Made by a program: the position numbers and the translations under genes
Notes under the pieces: generated by a model
Told to the model about the DNA's origin: nothing
Seen by the model: the letters and a program-made list of their open reading frames with translations, nothing else
Databases searched by the model: none
Source: Vibrio sp.
Lineage (GTDB): Bacteria; Pseudomonadota; Gammaproteobacteria; Enterobacterales; Vibrionaceae
DNA length: 8,248 bases
Reading direction: 5' to 3'
Assembly (NCBI GenBank): GCA_007124475.1
Contig: SLFB01000054.1
Location: 1 to 8,248, forward strand
Shown here: positions 6,420-8,248 of the stretch, piece by piece
Layout: each line of letters begins with the position of its first letter
Numbering within the stretch: position 1 is the first letter of the stretch

Positions 6420-7053
6420 AGGGCCTTAAAATAACATTATAGGGACGAAGCATGGTTGGATCAGAGCGAATAATCACCCCATCTTGAGTCCTGATAATAT
6501 TCAAAGTATCTAAGTCGCGCCCGATACGATCAGCCGGTAAAAATCCTTGCGCCGTCGCAACAACAATACGTGATTGCATCCCCACTAACCTTGCATTAAC
6601 CAGTACACCACCCTCTTGGCGTAGCATTGTTCCAGTCAGGACGTATTGAACTTCCTGTTCTTGAGCGAGATCTTTCCAATCACGACTCAATGCAAAGTCA
6701 CCTTGCCGAGTCACCTGTATTGAACCGGTAGTTTTAAAGTCGACAATTTTGAAACCACGTCGCTGAAATTGATGAATCATTCCCTCAGAAACGGTGTTAC
6801 CTAACCAGTTAGTCGTATCCATATCCTGCACATCGACAAAAGAAGTTACTGCAATTGGTGTTCTTGCCGTAACACTAGTATTCGAGCGAACGAGATCCTC
6901 AGTCAAGCTATCGATAAAAAAATCCAGAGTATGGCGAGGACTTTCCATCAACATAAATTGTGACCCCGTATAAGGCTCTTTACCATTATATATCGGCGCA
7001 TAGGCACACGCGGTGAGGAATACTACCGGTGCTAAAATCAGCCACTTTTTCAT
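6418..7053 (-). CDS. flgO: Outer-membrane flagellar lipoprotein FlgO
   Basis: FlgO is an outer-membrane lipoprotein needed for full motility and stable flagella in Vibrio, working with FlgP and FlgT around the LP-ring. The 211-residue product has a 15-residue signal peptide with lipobox LTAC, lipidated C16 and A at +2, predicting outer-membrane retention. The FlgO domain fills about residues 40-205. Visible conserved parts are TPIAVTSFVDVQDMDTTNWL at 65-84, VSEGMIHQFQRRGFKIVDFK at 88-107, and VQYVLTGTMLRQEGGVLVNA near 135-154. The start ATG has GGAGAT at 7 bases. It is the first gene of a flgO-flgP operon, divergent from flgT, with a sigma54-type promoter about 130 bases upstream. The name rests on sequence wording plus the flgT/flgO/flgP/flgN order. 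Confidence 0.94.
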   Translation of the reverse strand: MKKWLILAPVVFLTACAYAPIYNGKEPYTGSQFMLMESPRHTLDFFIDSLTEDLVRSNTSVTARTPIAVTSFVDVQDMDTTNWLGNTVSEGMIHQFQRRGFKIVDFKTTGSIQVTRQGDFALSRDWKDLAQEQEVQYVLTGTMLRQEGGVLVNARLVGMQSRIVVATAQGFLPADRIGRDLDTLNIIRTQDGVIIRSDPTMLRPYNVILRP

Positions 7054-7110
7054 TTACTTTATCTCCAGACATACTAAGGCTATTATCCCCGTTCACCTGT
7101 TTACCAAAAC

Positions 7111-7126
7111 TGGAACGTTCTTTGCT
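7111..7126 (+). promoter_or_regulatory. Sigma54 (RpoN) promoter for flgT
   Basis: TGGAACGTTCTTTGCT matches the consensus TGGCACGNNNNTTGCW at all defined positions but one (A for C in the -24 half). GG (7112-7113) and GC (7124-7125) are 10 bases apart. The predicted start is near 7137, giving a leader of about 77 bases to the flgT ATG. This is the best sigma54 match in the window. Confidence 0.82.
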
Positions 7127-7182
7127 TTTCTAAATCTGTCTTCGATTGAGAATCGCATTTGTGATAAACCACAAACTGAATA

Positions 7183-7198
7183 AGCAATTTATATACCC
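7183..7198 (-). promoter_or_regulatory. Sigma54 (RpoN) promoter for flgO-flgP
   Basis: On the minus strand GGGTATATAAATTGCT has GG (7197-7196) and GC (7185-7184) 10 bases apart and a perfect TTGCT; only the T before GG and the CAC of the -24 half deviate. It is very like the flgB promoter. The predicted start is near 7172 and the leader to the flgO ATG is about 119 bases. It lies upstream of, and its transcript runs across, the opposing flgT promoter. Confidence 0.65.
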
Positions 7199-7213
7199 AC
7201 TTTGGAAGAAATC

Positions 7214-8248
7214 ATGGAAAAAAATAGTTATTTCGCGATATTTCTTATTTTGATCGCTTTAGTGAGCTCAAAAACTGAAGCCGCATGGTTTGAAGTAACC
7301 GGCAGATCCACCATCGTTTCTTCCAAAGAAGTTGCTCGTGTTCATGCCCTAGAAGATGCTTTATATAAGGTGATTAATTTTTCGGGTGCCGATATTGGAA
7401 GCTTGAGTCATTTACTGCCTTTTTTAGAGACGGATAGAAAAGAATATTTTTTTAACAATCATGAAGTGAGATATATTTCCGTAGAAAATCGTAAGGTTCG
7501 TGGCAATGTGATGGAAATAACCGTCAGAGTTGATATCTATCCATCGGCAAGGGCTTGCCACACGGATCAATACAAAAAAACCGTTTTAATCGGTAATGTT
7601 GATCTAGCGTCACCTCAGCAAGCGGTTATGGGACAAATCTACAGCTTAGGGGATGATTTCGCTAATGTCTTAGATAAGCAAATAACACAGCAATCGCATA
7701 ACTTTATATCCGTAGGCACTACTGATTATGATCTTGACCAACGCAACCCAATGCGAATAACGATGATCGCGCAAGATACTGGCGCGCACTATATTATTGG
7801 CGGCGTTATCCATGATTTAACGGCTACGATAGAACAAAAAAATTTACGCGATGATATTATCAACCGACAATTCGCACTCGACATGCAAGTTTTTGACGGT
7901 AAGACCGGCCATGTGATTCTAAAACGTAATTATCGAGAGGTGGCTAAATGGCCATTTGCTAAGACCAGCCAAGTAGATACTCGTAGCGCACGTTTTTGGG
8001 CTTCGACCTATGGGCAGATGCTACTGCGGGTCAGTCGAAATATCATGCTGGATCTCGAGTCGGAAATATCATGTAAAATCACATTACCTGAAGTCGTGGC
8101 CACTTTTGGTAATATGGTCAGTATCGATCTCGGACGCATACACGGTGTTAAAGAAGGTGACAAACTACAACTTTGGCACACAGGCTCATTTATTGATCAA
8201 CATGGCTTACCTCGCAGTAAAGTATCACAGAGTGAGGTTACCTTAACG
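7214..8248 (+). CDS. flgT: Flagellar H-ring protein FlgT (cut by the window edge)
   Basis: FlgT is a periplasmic protein that forms the H ring around the LP ring in Vibrio-type sodium-driven polar flagella and is needed to build the stator-holding T ring (MotX/MotY). The frame is open from the ATG at 7214 to the right edge, 345 residues; family members are about 375-380, so a short C-terminal piece is missing. A signal peptide (about 1-24) ends KTEAA before WFEVTG, the usual mature start. The FlgT N-domain covers about 25-110 (EVARVHALEDALYKVINFSG at 39-58). The middle domain spans about 120-275 (KKTVLIGNVD, YIIGGVIHDL, then RFWASTYGQMLLRVS). The C-domain begins near 290 and includes IDLGRIHGVKEGDKLQLW at 304-321, typical of FlgT. 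GGA stands 7 bases before the ATG. It is divergent from flgO and has its own sigma54 promoter. Confidence 0.95.
   Translation, partial: MEKNSYFAIFLILIALVSSKTEAAWFEVTGRSTIVSSKEVARVHALEDALYKVINFSGADIGSLSHLLPFLETDRKEYFFNNHEVRYISVENRKVRGNVMEITVRVDIYPSARACHTDQYKKTVLIGNVDLASPQQAVMGQIYSLGDDFANVLDKQITQQSHNFISVGTTDYDLDQRNPMRITMIAQDTGAHYIIGGVIHDLTATIEQKNLRDDIINRQFALDMQVFDGKTGHVILKRNYREVAKWPFAKTSQVDTRSARFWASTYGQMLLRVSRNIMLDLESEISCKITLPEVVATFGNMVSIDLGRIHGVKEGDKLQLWHTGSFIDQHGLPRSKVSQSEVTLT

Noticed and set aside
8010..8246. Plus-strand open frame of 78 codons at the right edge
   Set aside because: It lies inside flgT in another frame; the flgT frame is uninterrupted and carries the family motifs.

Overview
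The window is an ordinary, syntenic stretch of a polar (sheathed) flagellar locus from a low-to-moderate GC gammaproteobacterium, most likely a member of the Vibrionaceae or a close relative. The gene order flgE-flgD-flgC-flgB / cheR-cheV // flgA-flgM-flgN // flgP-flgO // flgT is the one known from the Vibrio flagellar region. FlgO, FlgP and FlgT together are typical of the Vibrio-type basal body with H-ring and outer-membrane accessory proteins. An ERIC-type intergenic repeat fits an enterobacterial or vibrio-like host. No 16S or other species-level marker is present, so the genus is not resolved.

Layout. Positions 1-2064 (minus strand) hold the start of the rod/hook operon flgBCDE. FlgB and FlgC are proximal rod proteins, FlgD is the hook cap, and FlgE is the hook protein, cut by the left window edge. 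A sigma54-type promoter lies just upstream of flgB. Positions 2065-2456 are intergenic and contain that promoter, a 128-bp ERIC-like element and a hairpin terminator for cheR. Positions 2457-4227 (minus) are cheV-cheR: a CheW-receiver adaptor and the chemoreceptor methyltransferase, tightly coupled. Positions 4284-5950 (plus) are flgA (P-ring chaperone), then flgM (anti-sigma28) and flgN (chaperone for hook-filament junction proteins). A very good FliA (sigma28) promoter sits in front of flgM. Positions 5970-7053 (minus) are flgO-flgP, two outer-membrane lipoproteins, convergent with flgN. Positions 7214 to the right edge (plus) are flgT, an H-ring protein, cut by the edge and missing probably a few dozen C-terminal residues.

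How the genes work together. The early and middle genes build the rod, hook and periplasmic rings. FlgM holds FliA until the hook is complete and is then exported, and FlgN feeds late substrates to the export gate. CheR and CheV tune chemoreceptor signalling. The promoters read from the sequence fit this cascade: sigma54 for flgB, flgO and flgT, and sigma28 for flgMN.

I found no evidence for a previously undescribed system. The points most worth a second look are regulatory: two divergent sigma54 promoters between flgO and flgT whose predicted transcripts overlap at their 5' ends, and an extended sequence shared by the flgB and flgO promoters. The ERIC-like repeat in the cheR-flgB gap is the third.
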